DNA of 5,755 nucleotides from UBA5499 sp002426275 (GTDB lineage: Bacteria > Bacillota > DTU084), in assembly GCA_937888735.1 (NCBI GenBank), contig CALASN010000201.1:1-5755 (forward strand). The letters run 5' to 3'. The notes under the pieces were generated by a model. That model was not told the DNA's origin. It saw nothing but the letters and a program-made list of their open reading frames with translations, and searched no databases. This document shows, piece after piece, positions 4,409 to 5,755 of the stretch. The position numbers and the translations under genes are program-made. Each line of letters opens with the position of its first letter. Position 1 is the stretch's first letter.

Positions 4409-4622
4409 ATGGAAAAATCAGACAAGAAAATCGCCAAGATGGATCAGGCTTTTTTTGATAACAGAGAGACATCGACGCGAGGCCTGTTTATGTCCCTAAG
4501 CCGGAGCAGCTCAGTGCTTCTTTTCTTATCTGTTTCAAAGCCCTGACGGCGACCCGGATTATGCGGCCTTAAACATCAGGGCAAAGTCACGGCGAACGAA
4601 AACGTTAATCATTTGTCTCTAA
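4409..4622 (+). pseudogene. Possible eroded small gene spread over three frames; product unknown
   Basis: Between the RHH gene and the dehydratase, protein-like sequence passes through three frames. From the ATG at 4409: MEKSDKKIAKMDQAFFDNRE. Then, after an AGAGAG repeat near 4463-4470: DIDARPVYVPKPEQLSASF. Then, after a T-run near 4521: SYLFQSPDGDPDYAALN, on to TAA at 4620-4622. Joined, this would be about 70 residues. Each shift falls in a simple repeat. Without repair, the first frame gives a 45-residue peptide ending at 4546. CATAAT (4396-4401) could be a -10 box, but no good -35 or ribosome binding site is seen. The inverted repeat GCCCTGA/TCAGGGC (4540-4546/4576-4582) lies inside. I do not recognise a family; the segment may simply be noncoding. 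Confidence 0.3.
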
Positions 4623-4664
4623 AAAATTGTTAGCTTCATCTAATTGGCGGGGGTGCTGTTAGAT

Positions 4665-5755
4665 GTGGAAAAAGTGGGGAAGATTCGCCGCTATACGTAC
4701 CGTTACCGGCCGCTGCTTGTGGACATGCTGCTTGCGGCGTTGTCGTTGAGTCTGGCTTTCGAGGTTAGATTCAATGGCGGCCTAGTGCGGGAATATTTGT
4801 CTTCCGCGTGGCTTTCGTGGACTTATGACATAATGATAGCGGCGTTAATTCGGGGGATTGTAAATATTGGTTTTGGTCTTTATCGGCAACTGTGGTCCTA
4901 TGCCGGACGTAAAGAAGTGGCGCTGCTTTGTAAGGCTACGGGAACAGGTTCGGCGATCATCGGCTGTCTGGTGTTTCTAGGCCTGTTTTCCAGTCTACCT
5001 AGGTCCGTGCTGCTTTTGGATTGGCTTTTATACACCGCTCTGATCGGTTACTACAGACTGCAGTCTGCCTCCGATCGCGCTGTCCGCCATGAAAAGCAGG
5101 GAAAACCTCGGCGGGTGCTGATCGTGGGAGCCGGCGAATGCGGGGCCATGTTAATGCGGGAGTTCAGAGCGCGTCCCGAGTTTAAAGTGCTCGCCTTCTG
5201 CGACGACGATCCTCTGAAAAGGCATCAGAGCATTTTAGGGGTGCGGGTGGAGGGCGCTTGCCGGGAGATTCTCAGAATCGTCCGGGAGCTTCAGATCGAG
5301 CTTATCATCATCGCCTTTCCCTCTGTGGAACGGAGCAGGCTGCGGGAGATCGTCTCGCTGGCCAAAAAGACCGGCAAAGAGGTTAAAATTGTACCGACAC
5401 TCTATCAGATTGCCTGCGACAGGGTTTCCATTACGCAGCTGCGGGATGTGAAGCCGGAGGATCTTTTGGGCAGAAATATTGTTAAGGCTCAGGACATGCA
5501 GCTGATTTGGGAATACATAACGGGCAAGGTTGTTTTGGTTACCGGCGCCGGCGGTTCCATCGGCTCGGAGCTTTGCCGTCAGATCGCTCAGTTTAATCCT
5601 CGGGAGTTGATTCTTTTAGGCCGCGGTGAGAACAGCATCTATGAGATTACGAATGAACTGGCGGAGCTGGCACCTGAGCTGAAGCTGCGCACGATCATCG
5701 CAGATGTGCGTCAGGAAAAGAAAATGAAGGCGGTTTTCACCGAATTCAAACCGCG
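4665..5755 (+). CDS. Membrane-anchored nucleotide-sugar 4,6-dehydratase (FlaA1/CapD/WbpM type), N-terminal 363 residues
   Basis: Open from the start to the window edge; full-length relatives have about 600-650 residues, so nearly half is missing. The N-terminus has about four membrane helices (roughly 16-36, 52-74, 92-110, 115-132). A first Rossmann domain follows (CoA_binding_3 type) with VLIVGAGECG (151-160), then the family linker DVKPEDLLGR (261-270), then the catalytic Polysacc_synt_2 domain with NAD(P) loop TGAGGSIGSEL (293-303) and LGRGENSIYEI. Relatives (WbpM, PglF, CapD) turn UDP-GlcNAc into its 4-keto-6-deoxy form, the first step to modified sugars for surface glycans. The catalytic residues lie beyond the window. 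Start: GTG at 4665, 9 bases after GGGGGTG (4649-4655); GTG 4674 is an alternative. An ATG at 4663 has better spacing but is in a frame that soon stops. The glycosyltransferase relic at 1099 supports a nearby glycan locus. Confidence 0.92.
   Translation, partial: MEKVGKIRRYTYRYRPLLVDMLLAALSLSLAFEVRFNGGLVREYLSSAWLSWTYDIMIAALIRGIVNIGFGLYRQLWSYAGRKEVALLCKATGTGSAIIGCLVFLGLFSSLPRSVLLLDWLLYTALIGYYRLQSASDRAVRHEKQGKPRRVLIVGAGECGAMLMREFRARPEFKVLAFCDDDPLKRHQSILGVRVEGACREILRIVRELQIELIIIAFPSVERSRLREIVSLAKKTGKEVKIVPTLYQIACDRVSITQLRDVKPEDLLGRNIVKAQDMQLIWEYITGKVVLVTGAGGSIGSELCRQIAQFNPRELILLGRGENSIYEITNELAELAPELKLRTIIADVRQEKKMKAVFTEFKP

Noticed and set aside
4221..4472. Minus-strand 83-codon frame
   Set aside because: Overlaps the end of the plus-strand RHH gene, lacks a ribosome binding site and resembles no family.
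1..5755. CRISPR array, insertion sequence or transposase
   Set aside because: No regularly spaced direct repeats, no transposase motifs and no terminal inverted repeats with target duplications were found by reading both strands.

Overview
The window looks like an accessory stretch of a Negativicutes chromosome (a Bacillota lineage with an outer membrane). The reasons are strong GGAGG-type ribosome binding sites and GTG starts typical of Bacillota, together with the remains of an outer-membrane beta-barrel protein that has a signal peptide and ends in a C-terminal phenylalanine. Genus cannot be told from the sequence.

Layout. Positions 1-137 (minus) hold the start of a small membrane/lipoprotein-like gene of the YfiM/DUF2279 type, cut by the window edge. 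Positions 274-1777 (plus) are a gene graveyard: an outer-membrane beta-barrel gene with a frameshift and an internal amber stop, a strong 22-bp hairpin, then a fragment of a GT4-type glycosyltransferase fused in frame to a headless YhbS-like GNAT acetyltransferase that itself carries a stop and a frameshift. Positions 1993-3162 (minus) hold an intact PLP-dependent C-S lyase of the MalY/PatB family. About 480 bases without a convincing gene follow (3260-3744), containing an orphan minus-strand terminator. Positions 3745-4304 hold two small divergent, paralogous ribbon-helix-helix (RHH) DNA-binding proteins. They are separated by a compact control region with two near-consensus sigma-70 promoters and four copies of an 8-bp box, RGTGAAYC, placed inside both promoter spacers. 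Positions 4409-4622 may be one more eroded small gene spread over three frames. Positions 4665-5755 (plus) are the first 363 codons of a membrane-anchored nucleotide-sugar 4,6-dehydratase (FlaA1/CapD/WbpM type), cut by the window edge.

How it fits together. The dehydratase and the glycosyltransferase remnant suggest the edge of a surface-polysaccharide or glycan locus that has been rearranged. The C-S lyase stands alone on the opposite strand. The RHH pair is the best-defined regulatory unit: sequence layout strongly suggests self- and cross-regulation through tandem 8-bp boxes. No toxin gene lies beside either RHH gene, so a classical toxin-antitoxin reading is not supported.

The most interesting signals are the RHH pair with its shared operator boxes and the glycosyltransferase-acetyltransferase fusion relic. 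Two of the clearest frameshifts fall where one base of a short homopolymer could have been lost, so sequencing error must be kept in mind. The in-frame stops and the gene fusion argue for true decay.
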